Below are positions 56,228 through 64,000 of a stretch of 64,000 nt of DNA, piece by piece. Positions within the stretch are counted from its first letter, which is position 1. The number at the start of each line of letters is the position of its first letter. The notes under the pieces are model-generated. The model worked only from the letters and a program-made list of their open reading frames with translations. It did no database searches and was not told the DNA's origin. A program made the translations under genes and the position numbers. The DNA is from Neochlamydia sp. S13 (lineage in GTDB: Bacteria > Chlamydiota > Chlamydiia > Chlamydiales > Parachlamydiaceae): assembly GCF_000648235.2 (NCBI RefSeq), contig NZ_AP017977.1:806001-870000 (forward strand), read 5' to 3'.

Positions 56228-56407
56228 ATGTCATTAGTAAAAGTCCGTATTGGCGAACCCATCGATAAAGCCCTTCGTGCCTTGAAGAAAAGATTAGATA
56301 AAGAGGGTGTAATGAAATCCGTCAAAGCCCATCGCTTTTATGCTAAACCATCGGTTAAAAAGCGCGCAAAATCTAAGGCTGCTTTAAAATACAAAAGACA
56401 GCGTTAA
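56228..56407 (+). CDS. rpsU: 30S ribosomal protein S21
   Basis: Small-subunit protein that helps initiation. From ATG 56228 the 59-residue sequence reads like S21 ([20 protein letters not shown], then [13 protein letters not shown] and a Lys/Arg tail). An in-frame TTG at 56219 would add three residues; I prefer the ATG. It lies 98 bases after tsaB and before dnaJ. A weak 6-bp hairpin (GGCTTG/CAAGCC, 56417-56437) follows. Confidence 0.94.
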   Translation: MSLVKVRIGEPIDKALRALKKRLDKEGVMKSVKAHRFYAKPSVKKRAKSKAALKYKRQR

Positions 56408-56586
56408 AACCCGATAGGCTTGCTTAAGTAACAAGCCGATTGATTTAATATAAGTTCCCCAAAGGGTGTTCAGATTTATTATTACAATGAGTACCTATAC
56501 CCTTTAGGCTAAAGTTTTTAAATTCCACCGAGTGTTATGTTTTTTTGTTAAAAGACATGCACTCTCAAGACATCTATGTGAGCATT

Positions 56587-57741
56587 ATGGCTGACTATTA
56601 CGAAACATTGGAAATTCCGCGAACTGCCACAGCAGACGAGATTAAAAAGGCTTATCGCAAAAAAGCCATCAAATACCATCCTGACAAAAATCCCGGCAAT
56701 GCTGAAGCTGAAAAACGCTTTAAAGAAATTTCAGAAGCCTATGAAGTTTTAAGTAATGATAAAAAACGCCAAACTTACGATCGCTATGGTAAAGAAGGAT
56801 TAGGAGCAGCGGCAGGAGCAGCTGGAGGAGGGTTTTCAGGATTTTCTTCTGTCGATGAAGCTTTACGTACTTTCATGGGTGCTTTTGGTGGCATGGGTGG
56901 GGAGTCTATATTTGAAAGTTATTTTGGTGGAAATGACTTTGGGGGAGGCTCAGCTCAAATGCGCCGCCAAGGAGCTAGCAAACGTGCCAATATCACTATT
57001 TCATTTCTAGAAGCAGCTAAGGGTGTTGATAAGGAATTAGCCATCAATAACTATGTCACTTGTAAGACTTGCCATGGTAAAGGTACCCCCTCTTCTAAGG
57101 GCAAGAAAAAGTGCCCGCGTTGCCATGGGGCTGGACAAGTATATGAGCAGAAAGGCTTTTTTAGCATGTCTATGGGCTGTCCTCAATGCCATGGAGAAGG
57201 GGAAATTATCACTGAGCCCTGTAAAGATTGCCGAGGAGAGGGCTTAATTAAAGAAAAGCAGCATGTTAAAATTCATATACCAGCAGGTGTGGATAGTGGC
57301 ATGCGCCTTAAGATGAGCGGTTATGGAGATGCAGGGCATGGTGGTGGGCCCGCAGGAGATCTTTATGTCTTTATTAACGTCGAGCCGCATGAAATTTTTG
57401 AACGTGAAGGGAATGATGTTCTGCTAGATCTACCGATTAGCTTTACAGAAGCTGCTTTAGGATGTAAAAAAGATGTACCTGGTCTTTATGGCCATACCTG
57501 TCGCATTACCATCCCAGAAGGCACCCAAAATGGAAAAGTATTCCGCCTAAGGAATGAAGGCTTTCCCAGCGTGCATGGACAAGGAAAAGGAGATTTACTA
57601 GTTAAAATATTTGTGGAAACACCTACACAGCTTTCCGAAAAGCAAATAAAATTGCTGAAAGAGTTTTCTACCTTGCAAGGTCCTGCCAATTTACCTAAAA
57701 GTAACTCTTTTTTGGATAAGATAAAAAGCATTTTCAAATAA
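56587..57741 (+). CDS. dnaJ: Chaperone protein DnaJ
   Basis: Hsp40 co-chaperone that stimulates the DnaK ATPase. From ATG 56587 the 384-residue protein has a J-domain with HPD ([20 protein letters not shown]), a Gly/Phe-rich linker (about 75-125), four zinc-finger repeats ([32 protein letters not shown]) and a C-terminal substrate domain. The open frame extends upstream to 56545, but DnaJ proteins start at the MADYYETL-like sequence. It follows rpsU as in Chlamydia. Confidence 0.96.
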   Translation: MADYYETLEIPRTATADEIKKAYRKKAIKYHPDKNPGNAEAEKRFKEISEAYEVLSNDKKRQTYDRYGKEGLGAAAGAAGGGFSGFSSVDEALRTFMGAFGGMGGESIFESYFGGNDFGGGSAQMRRQGASKRANITISFLEAAKGVDKELAINNYVTCKTCHGKGTPSSKGKKKCPRCHGAGQVYEQKGFFSMSMGCPQCHGEGEIITEPCKDCRGEGLIKEKQHVKIHIPAGVDSGMRLKMSGYGDAGHGGGPAGDLYVFINVEPHEIFEREGNDVLLDLPISFTEAALGCKKDVPGLYGHTCRITIPEGTQNGKVFRLRNEGFPSVHGQGKGDLLVKIFVETPTQLSEKQIKLLKEFSTLQGPANLPKSNSFLDKIKSIFK

Positions 57742-58144
57742 AAATTTTTTACTGATTTTTCGCTTGAGATTAAAAATGGCAGCCGTAAAACACCTTCTAA
57801 GTATAAAATTTTTATGAGGTGTTTTTATTAGCTTATGAGCGGGTCGTCCAAACGCGTTTTTTTCTAATATCTTTTTATTATTAAGATATACAGCATTTTC
57901 TATGAGAGGGAAGGTTAGTACTCATTATTTTTTTAATAACTGTTGTCGTTCTACTTATCTAAGTCATAGTTCTTTCTATTATCTATCTTCTTGAAAGACG
58001 TTAAATTTTTCTTTAGAGTACCCAAAAAGTAGCTTTCCAAGCTTTCATTATCTACTCATATTACGCATAGAGAGCTTAATGTTTCTAGAGGGAAGTAGCG
58101 TTTCTAAAATGTACCATTGAGTATCTGTTAATTCTTCATGTTAG
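57742..58144. other. Intergenic stretch between dnaJ and the IS4-type element
   Basis: Holds a terminator-like hairpin (57787-57826) and then about 300 AT-rich bases with no credible gene before the IS end at 58145. Confidence 0.4.
57787..57826 (+). terminator. Likely terminator after dnaJ
   Basis: AAAACACCT (57787-57795) pairs with AGGTGTTTT (57817-57825) over 9 bp across a 21-base AT-rich loop, with the T-run continuing to 57826. It starts 46 bases after the dnaJ stop. Confidence 0.6.
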
Positions 58145-58221
58145 TAACTCACCTTACGCACAGATGAGTTGAAAAAATTATTCTAAAGGTATATTTTTTT
58201 CTTTGAAAAGAGGAGAAAAAA

Positions 58222-59062
58222 ATGAAACTTGATCTTCTTGATATTTATACAGATTATCTTATCAGCCAAAACCAACAAGCCACAGCTACAGGGCTATCCA
58301 ATCTTTTAGATGGCCAGGTTAGCCATGATAAAATCACCCGTTTTCTTAACAGCAATCCAGGGGGATCGAAAGAACTATGGCAGTATGTTAAAAAGCAAGT
58401 GCGCCATCTAGAGCAAGATAAAGGAGGTGTATTGATTATTGACGATACGATAGAGGAAAAGCCCTATACAGATGAAAACGAAATCGTCTGTTGGCACTTT
58501 TCTCATACTCAAGGAAGGAGTGTAAAAGGGATTAATCTACTTTCCTGCCTTATTAGCTATGGAGATCACACTTTTCCCATCGGCTTTGAAGTAATCAAAA
58601 AAGATATGCATTTTTGTGATGTGAAAACAAAGAAAGAAAAAAAGCAGTCATCCATTACTAAAAACCAACATTTCAGAGCGCTTATCCAACAGGCAGTTGC
58701 CAATCAAGTGAAGTTTGAGTATGTGCTGGCTGACAATTGGTTTGGCGCTAAAGATAATATGGAATTTATCCACTATAAACTCAAAAAGATGTTTATATTT
58801 GGCATAAAGTCTAATCGATTAATTGCTTTCTCTGAGGAAGGAAGAAAAAAAGGCCAGTATCAGAATTTAAATACGTTTAATTTCAAAGACGGAGATAAAA
58901 GGATAGTTTGGCTTAAAGAATTAGCCTTCCCCGTAGCTTTAATCACAAAGTTCTTCAAAAACAAAGACGGTTCTACAGGGGTTCTCCACATTGTAACTAA
59001 CGACCTAAATCAAGAGGCTGACCGAATCTATGAAATCTACCACAAAAGGTGGCGCATAGAGG
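58222..59062 (+). pseudogene. IS4-family transposase, 5' exon
   Basis: The 280 codons carry the N-terminal domain and most of the catalytic core: GGVLIIDDTIEEKP (first Asp), VLADNWFGAKDN (second Asp) and the start of the Y-x2-R-x3-E-x6-K signature (YHKRWRIE). The intron GTGCG begins at 59063, right after the catalytic Glu codon plus one base. The final K of the signature is in the 3' exon at 62818-63050. The apparent C-terminus without splicing (from APQAHKEVK on) is intron sequence. Confidence 0.85.
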
Positions 59063-59616
59063 GTGCGCCGCAGGCGCACAAAGAAGTTAAACATGAACTA
59101 AAAGCTTTGTGCATAAGCTGTACAAATGATGGAGAAGACCCTCCGAAGTCGGTTTTCAGGAACGGGCTTCAAACCACCTTAAGCTGCTGTTATTAAGAGT
59201 AATGGTGGTGAGCATTAAGGAAAAGTCGAGATAAAACTTGGAAGGTATGAATCAGAAAGACGAATAAAACTGAACCATTGTTGATGCGTCGTAAACCAGA
59301 GATTTGATGTCAAAAGCAGGGGCACTTCTATCTCCTGTAAAGAATCTACAAGATACCTGATTACTGTGTAGATGGCATCCGGCGTATAGATGGCGTGAGT
59401 CTGATTTGGGCGTTTGTACGGAACTGCGGGAACCAGTCGCTTGGATGATAAGGGAGAAATTCAAATGACAAAAAAATCATAAGAATGAGAGTACCGATGC
59501 CAAAAACTGGGGCGGAACAACCTGTAGTAGCGAAGAAGGCTGGTAATGCGGCTGAAGCAAAGAGGTTGGATTAAGTAGTAACATTCATTATTCAACTAGA
59601 TTTCTAGGAGGAAATC

Positions 59617-60301
59617 GTGAGTGAAACAAAACCTTTTATTATTTCTAAAACACTTGTTATGGAGGCCTATAAACTTGTAAAAGCAAACGCAGGAGCAGCT
59701 GGCATAGATCAGCAAACGCTAGAAGATTTCGATCGAAACCTTAAAAGCAATCTTTATAAAATCTGGAACCGAATGTCCTCGGGAAGCTATTTTCCACCGC
59801 CTGTAAAAGCGGTTTCAATACCAAAGAAAAGTGGTGGAGAAAGAATCTTGGGAATACCTACGGTAAGTGATAGAATAGCTCAAATGATTGTAAAGCTGAT
59901 GTTTGAACCAACAGTAGAGCCCCATTTTCATCAAAATTCCTATGGATATAGGCCGAATAAATCAGCTTTGGATGCTGTAGGGATCACTAGGCAAAGATGT
60001 TGGAAATACGATTGGGTGCTGGAATTTGATATCAAAGGTCTATTTGACAATATAGACCATGACCTTCTAATGAAAGCAGTAAGAAAACATACAGATAACA
60101 AATGGGTTATTTTGTATATCGAAAGATGGCTGAAAGCACCACTCCAACTAGAAAATGGAACCCTTGTTCAAAGAACGAAGGGTACACCTCAAGGGGGAGT
60201 AATCAGCCCCGTGCTTGCGAATCTATTTCTTCATTATGTATTTGACGCATGGATGACAAGGGATTATCCTGACATACCATGGTGTAGATACGCCGATGAT
60301 G
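59617..60301 (+). CDS. Outer intron reverse transcriptase, 5' part
   Basis: Begins GTG 59617 with AGGAGGAAA upstream. Encodes residues 1-228 and one extra base: fingers and palm with LEFDIKGLFDNIDHDLL, GTPQGGVISPVLAN and RYADD, ending just after the catalytic Asp pair. The inner intron begins at 60302. The protein is clearly related to the copy 1 maturase (same order of motifs and same length once joined) but differs at many positions, so it belongs to a separate lineage. Confidence 0.88.
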
Positions 60302-62173
60302 GTGCGCCACGAACTTTGACAAGCCAACGGCGGGTCAAAGATGCTGTACAAGAGATTAGGGAAGGCCCCTAGTAACCGATGACTTAGGCATAGGTTACAA
60401 ACCACCTTAAGCTGCATGGGTAAAGAGTCCATGTGGTGAGCGTTAAGGAAAAGGTATAGCAAGACTATATCAGGTGAGAGTTAAGGAGACGAATGCAAAT
60501 GAATCACTGATGACGTGTCGAAAGCGTAGGGATGATGTCAAAACTGGGGGGGGCGTCGTTAACCCAGGACAAATCTAAGGGAAACCTAATATTAACTGCT
60601 TAGATGGCATCCGGCATAAAGGTGACGTGAACTTAACTACAGGCTCTTATACGGAACGTGGGAACCTGTCGCCTTGATGAAAAGGGAGAAGTTCAAATGG
60701 AAGCCCCATAAGAACCAGAGTACCGATGCAAGGAACAGGGGCGGAATAGCCCGTAGTAGTGAGGAGACCTCTGTAATGGAGGTGGAGCGAAGGGGACTAT
60801 ATTGTTTAGCTTAAGATTAATCGAACAACTGGAAACAGGAGGAATCGATGAATACAGCAAAGTCGTATTGTATTTCTAAATCCATTGTATGGGAAGCATA
60901 CAAGAGAGTAAAAGCTAACAAAGGAGCAGCAGGTGTTGACGAAGAGTCTATAGAAGAATTTGAAAAGAATCTTAAAGACAATCTGTATAAACTTTGGAAT
61001 CGCCTATCGTCGGGGAGCTATTTTCCGCCCCCCAGTAAAGATAGTTGCCATACCAAAAAGTGATGGAAAGATGAGAAAGCTGGGAATACCCACAGTATCA
61101 GACAGAATCGCACAGATGGTCGTTAAGCTGTATCTAGAGCCAGAGATTGACCCACATTTTCATCCTGATTCTTATGGGTACAGACCTGGAAAATCAGCGT
61201 TAGAAGCCGTAGGAGTCGCTAGACAGAGATGTTGGCGCAACGACTATGTTATTGACCTTGATATCAAAGGATTTTTCGATAATTTAGACCACGAGCTCGT
61301 CATGAGAGCCGTAAGGAAACACACCGAAAGCCAATGGATTCTTCTGTATATAGAACGCTGGCTAAAAGCGCCAGAGCAAGATGCAGACGGGAAACTTATA
61401 AAAAGAGATAGAGGGACTCCACAAGGGGGTGTAATCAGCCCTTTACTAGCCAATCTATTTCTTCATTATGCCTTAGACGAATGGATGAGGAAATGCTATC
61501 CAGGTAATCCATTCGAGCGTTATGCTGATGATATAGTGGTTCACTGTCAAACGGAAGCGCAAGCCAACGAAATAAAGAAAGCTATTGCAGAACGCTTAGC
61601 TCAATGCAAACTGGAGTTGCATCCTGCAAAGACAAAAATCGTCTATTGCAAAGATGATGAACGAAGAAAAAGATACCTAAACGAGAAATTTGATTTTTTG
61701 GGATATACTTTTAGAGCCAGAAGATCAAAGAATCGGTATGGAAAGCTCTTCATCAACTTTAGTCCCGCAGTAAGCAATAAAGCAAAGAAAGCAATAACGA
61801 GTACGATGAGAAGTTGGAAAATGCATCTGCGCAGTGACAAGAAGATTGTAGATTTATCAAGAATGTTTAACCCCATGATAAGAGGTTGGATCAACTACTA
61901 TGGTAAATATTACAAATCAGAACTCTATCAAATTTTCAATGTTGCAAACCGTACATTAGCAAGGTGGGCGGAAAGGAAATACAAGAAGTTAAGAGGCCAC
62001 AGCAGAAGGGCAATGCATTGGTTGGGAGGGATCGCAAAACGAGAACCTCAGCTATTTGCTCACTGGAAAATGGGCGCCATACCTGCGACTAGACAATAGG
62101 AGCCGTATGAGCTGAGAGGCTCACGTACGGAACTGTGAGAGCGTGAGGGTGTGATCCCCTCGCGCTACTCGAC
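60302..62173 (+). mobile_element. Inner group II intron, copy 2 (1,872 bases)
   Basis: Nearly identical to copy 1 (13113-14982); I spotted about ten differences, including two single-base gains. It starts GTGCG at 60302 and ends CTCGAC at 62173. It lies in the RT gene of the outer intron, directly after the codons for YADD. Joining 60301 to 62174 gives DD-A-L-V-H-C in frame and an exact 416-residue RT, so the insertion is clean and spliceable in principle. Confidence 0.93.
60848..62099 (+). pseudogene. Copy 2 reverse transcriptase/maturase, frameshifted
   Basis: Same gene as 13658-14908 but with one extra base in a C-rich run at 61027-61034 (CGCCCCCCAGTAAAG instead of CGCCTCCCGTAAAG). Frame 1 runs out at 61063. 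Frame 2, open from 60960, carries the rest, including RYADD and the maturase domain. As written no full-length maturase can be made, so splicing of this copy would depend on protein supplied in trans, for example from copy 1. A sequencing error in the C-run should be excluded. Confidence 0.85.
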
Positions 62174-62739
62174 CACTAGTACATTGTAAGACGGAACAAG
62201 AAGCAAAACAAATCCTACATATGCTTGAAAAGCGAATGGAAAAATGTGGTTTGACACTTCATCCCGATAAAACAAAGATTGTCTACTGCAAAGATGTAGA
62301 TCGTAAGGAAAAATACAAGGAAATCAAATTTGACTTCTTAGGATATACCTTTCGGCCAAGATTGGTCAAAAATAGCAAACGAAATAGCATGTTTGTAAGT
62401 TTTACACTAGCCGTAAGTAAAACAGCGTTAAAATCTATGCAAGCAGCCATAAGACAATGGAAAATAAGAAATAAGACAGATTTGGAGCTTAAAGATATAG
62501 CCAGAATGTATAATCCAGTCATCCGAGGATGGCTAGAATACTACGGGAAATATCGGCCAGCAGCTTTATATCAAATCTGCCGTCATTTTAATAAATCATT
62601 AATCACAAGGGCTATGCGCAAATACAAGAGACTTGCAGGTCACAAAACAAGAGCAATTACCTTTATGGAAAAAATGGTCAGAAAAGACCCAGGACTATTT
62701 GTACATTGGAAAAGAGGAATGATAGGAGCGTTTGCTTAA
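62174..62739 (+). CDS. Outer intron reverse transcriptase, 3' part
   Basis: Continues the 59617 reading after removal of copy 2: ALVHCKTEQEAKQIL, then LTLHPDKTKIVYCKD and FDFLGYTFRPR, then the maturase domain (RGWLEYYGKYRPAALYQI). The end is FVHWKRGMIGAFA with no HNH endonuclease. Lengths 685 and 566 bases sum to 1,251, exactly 417 codons, matching the 416-residue copy 1 maturase. The frame has no further break. Confidence 0.88.
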
Positions 62740-62817
62740 TTGGGAGCGGTATGAATTGAGAGGTTCCTGTACCGTTCTAAGAGAGGCCTGTGGGGAAGTT
62801 CCGCAGGTCGACTCACC

Positions 62818-63050
62818 AGTATCACAAATCAATAAAGCAAAATACTAGCCTTGAAAAATCGCCCACCAAAATTGCTCGCTCTCAAAGAAATCATATTTTT
62901 TCATCTCTTATCGCTTACTGCAAACTTGAATTTCTTAAAATTAACACCTCACTCAACCACTTTGCTTTAAAATATAAGTTAATCCTTAGAGCCAATCAGA
63001 TGGCCTATCAAGAATTGCAAAATTTACAAAGGAATTTTATGCCTGCGTAA
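62818..63050 (+). pseudogene. IS4-family transposase, 3' exon
   Basis: Carries EYHKSIKQNTSLEK (with the final Lys of the Y-R-E-K signature), HIFSSLIAYCKLEFLK and the C-terminus ending NFMPA. The stop codon falls inside the right inverted repeat. Joined after base 59062 it gives RWRIEEYHKSIK with the correct six-residue spacing. Any other 3' splice site (62812 or 62816) shifts the frame, so either the intron ends unusually or the gene was already damaged. Confidence 0.75.
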
Positions 63051-63059
63051 GGTGAGTTA

Positions 63060-63423
63060 GTAAAGTAAGCTTGTAGCATAAGAGCCTGTAAGTTTTTGTA
63101 GAAATTTATTACCACTTCATGGTTTTTTCCATAGAGACGTAGGCAATTTCAAGAGCTTTACTAACATATTTGTATGCCTTTCCTAGATTGCCTTGAGCAT
63201 GATAGAGTGTACCTAATTTGTTATAAAGGTGGGGGTATCTTTGGATAATTTTCACCCTATAGCTTAAGATAAATATCTAGAACATGTGTGAAATTTTCTG
63301 TAGCTTTTTCTAAGCTGCCCTGAGCTTTATACATTATTCCTAAATTATAGTAATCTGTCGCCACAGTGGGATGGATTTTCTCCAAAAAGTTTAAGGTGTA
63401 AATCAAGAGCTTGTATAATACAT
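63060..63423 (-). pseudogene. Decayed 3' end of the TPR gene
   Basis: The minus strand still shows TPR fragments in shifting frames: LEEAIRCIIQALDLHLKLFGEN, YYNLGIMYKAQGSLEKATENF and LYNKLGTLYHAQGNLGKAYKY. At least two frameshifts and one stop break them. They continue the repeat register of the open frame at 63424-64000, so they are the former C-terminal repeats of that protein. Confidence 0.7.
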
Positions 63424-64000
63424 CTAATAGCTTCTTCTAGCTTGCCTAAGTTCTTGATAAATTATCCCCAAATTATAATAATATAGCGCCAGCTTAGTGT
63501 CAGTTTTAGCTAAATGCCGAAGGCCAAGATTGAGGGCTTGCCTGGCATACTCAGCAGCTTTTTCTAATTGCTTTTGGGCTTGGTAGATAACTCCCAAGTT
63601 ATTATAATAATTGGCCAAAGTGGCATGATCTTCATCATGAAGCTCAAGGTGAATATCTACGGCCTGATGGACGTATCTTGCAGCTTCTTCTAATTTGCCT
63701 TGATCTTTATATATCATTCCTAAATTATTGTAATCTGTCGCCACCGTGGGATGATTTTCTCCAAAAAGTTTAAGGTGTATGTCAAGAGCTTGTGTGACAG
63801 ACTTAATAGCCTCTTGTAGTTTGCCGTGATCTTGGTAAATCATCCCTAAATCACTGTAATATTTAGCCAGCTTAGGGTGAGGTTTACTATATCGCTTATG
63901 AGCAATGGAAATTGCTTGATTTAAATGCTTAGCTGCCTCTTCAAATTTGCCTTGCTTTTTATGAATTGAAGCTAATTTGTTATAAAGGCTTGCTATCTTA
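63424..64000 (-). CDS. TPR-repeat protein (kinesin-light-chain type), cut by the right edge and truncated downstream
   Basis: The minus-strand frame is open from base 64000 to the stop at 63424, about 191 codons; the start lies outside the window. It holds about four and a half 42-residue TPRs of the kinesin-light-chain type (YNNLGMIYKDQGKLEEAARY, NHPTVATDYNNLG, YNNLGVIYQAQKQLEKAAEY). Such repeats bind protein partners and are common in amoeba symbionts as possible host-interaction proteins. A frameshift at about 63430 ends the frame early. It sits next to the IS4-type element. Confidence 0.75.
   Translation of the reverse strand, partial: KIASLYNKLASIHKKQGKFEEAAKHLNQAISIAHKRYSKPHPKLAKYYSDLGMIYQDHGKLQEAIKSVTQALDIHLKLFGENHPTVATDYNNLGMIYKDQGKLEEAARYVHQAVDIHLELHDEDHATLANYYNNLGVIYQAQKQLEKAAEYARQALNLGLRHLAKTDTKLALYYYNLGIIYQELRQARRSY

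Larger units (their letters stand above)
59063..62817 (+). mobile_element. Outer group II intron, interrupted by copy 2
   Basis: Starts with GTGCGCC at 59063. Its 5' region shares segments with the inner introns (AAACCACCTTAAGCTGC; GGTGAGCATTAAGGAAAAG; GATGGCATCCGGCGTA). Domain V starts near 62742 (GGGAGCGGTATGAATTGAGA) and domain VI is near 62785-62809. Net of the inserted 1,872-base intron it is about 1.88 kb. The 3' end is uncertain within 62812-62817: TCGAC at 62812 or CTCAC at 62816 suits group II ends, but only a join at 62817/62818 keeps the transposase frame and its Y-R-E-K spacing. Confidence 0.82.
58145..63059 (+). mobile_element. IS4-type insertion sequence swollen by nested group II introns
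   Basis: TAACTCACCTTACGCA (58145-58160) and its perfect 16-bp complement (63044-63059) are the inverted repeats. Between them lies an IS4-family transposase gene broken after codon 280 by a group II intron. That intron is itself broken by another. Without the introns the element would be about 1.16 kb, a normal IS size. The transposase stop codon lies inside the right repeat. A target duplication is not clear. Confidence 0.88.

Noticed and set aside
60223-60462. 79-codon minus-strand frame at the inner intron start, repeated at 13079-13273
   Set aside because: It lies in the structured 5' RNA region of the intron on the non-coding strand and recurs only because the intron recurs.
1-64000. 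tRNA genes, CRISPR arrays and prophage
   Set aside because: Scanning the intergenic stretches showed no cloverleaf-like TTCGA-type arms, no regularly spaced repeats and no phage structural genes.

Overview
The window is bacterial, AT-rich and dense in chlamydial genes. Gene order matches known Chlamydiaceae neighbourhoods: rpmE-prfA-prmC-ffh-rpsP-trmD-rplS-rnhB, then gmk and metG; malQ followed by a type III secretion cluster with sctV and sctU, then ychF; and lon-tsaB-rpsU-dnaJ. The core resembles Chlamydia, but the window also carries F-box/WD40 and F-box/ankyrin proteins, DUF4116 and TPR proteins, and many insertion sequences and group II introns. That combination points to an amoeba-associated relative (Parachlamydiaceae-like, for example Neochlamydia, Protochlamydia or Parachlamydia) rather than an animal pathogen. 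No tRNA, rRNA or CRISPR array was recognised.

Layout. 1-902: end of an unknown gene and tadA. 903-3998: accessory stretch with an F-box/WD40 gene and an IS630-like remnant. 3999-12121: a rhomboid-like membrane protein, then a translation/secretion block (rpmE to rnhB) and an unknown Lys-rich protein. 12122-19236: mobile island with transposase remnants, a protein gene split by a complete group II intron, a decayed IS481-type transposase and an ISKra4-type element with a 9-bp target duplication. 19339-23883: yicC, gmk, an omega-like small gene, a membrane protein and metG. 24447-31207: rpmB, an unknown gene, sthA, a membrane protein, clpB and a DUF4116 protein. 31449-31541: MITE-like inverted repeat. 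31685-36845: ispG, an F-box/ankyrin gene, a PduO-type adenosyltransferase and a membrane-anchored HIT protein. 37071-45458 (all minus): secreted SirB1/TPR protein, malQ, a chaperone-like gene, a TyeA-like gene, a SctW/CopN-like gene, sctV and sctU. 46012-48442: two IS5-family elements. 48893-57741: ychF, a THUMP/RlmL-type methyltransferase, lon, dgt, tsaB, rpsU and dnaJ. 58145-63059: an IS4-type element containing a group II intron whose reverse transcriptase gene contains a second group II intron. 63060-64000: decayed end of a TPR gene that runs off the right edge.

The most notable structure is the pair of nearly identical group II introns. One (13113-14982) splits a real protein gene; joining the exons restores a 465-residue frame whose first ~85 residues align with the DUF4116 protein at 30527-31207. 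The other (60302-62173) sits in the YADD catalytic codons of the reverse transcriptase gene of a different group II intron, which itself sits inside an IS4-type transposase gene, so there are three nested levels. Removing the inner intron restores an exactly in-frame 416-residue reverse transcriptase. Three other IS elements carry canonical A-AAA-AAC or A-AAA-AAG slippery heptamers at the overlap of their two transposase frames.
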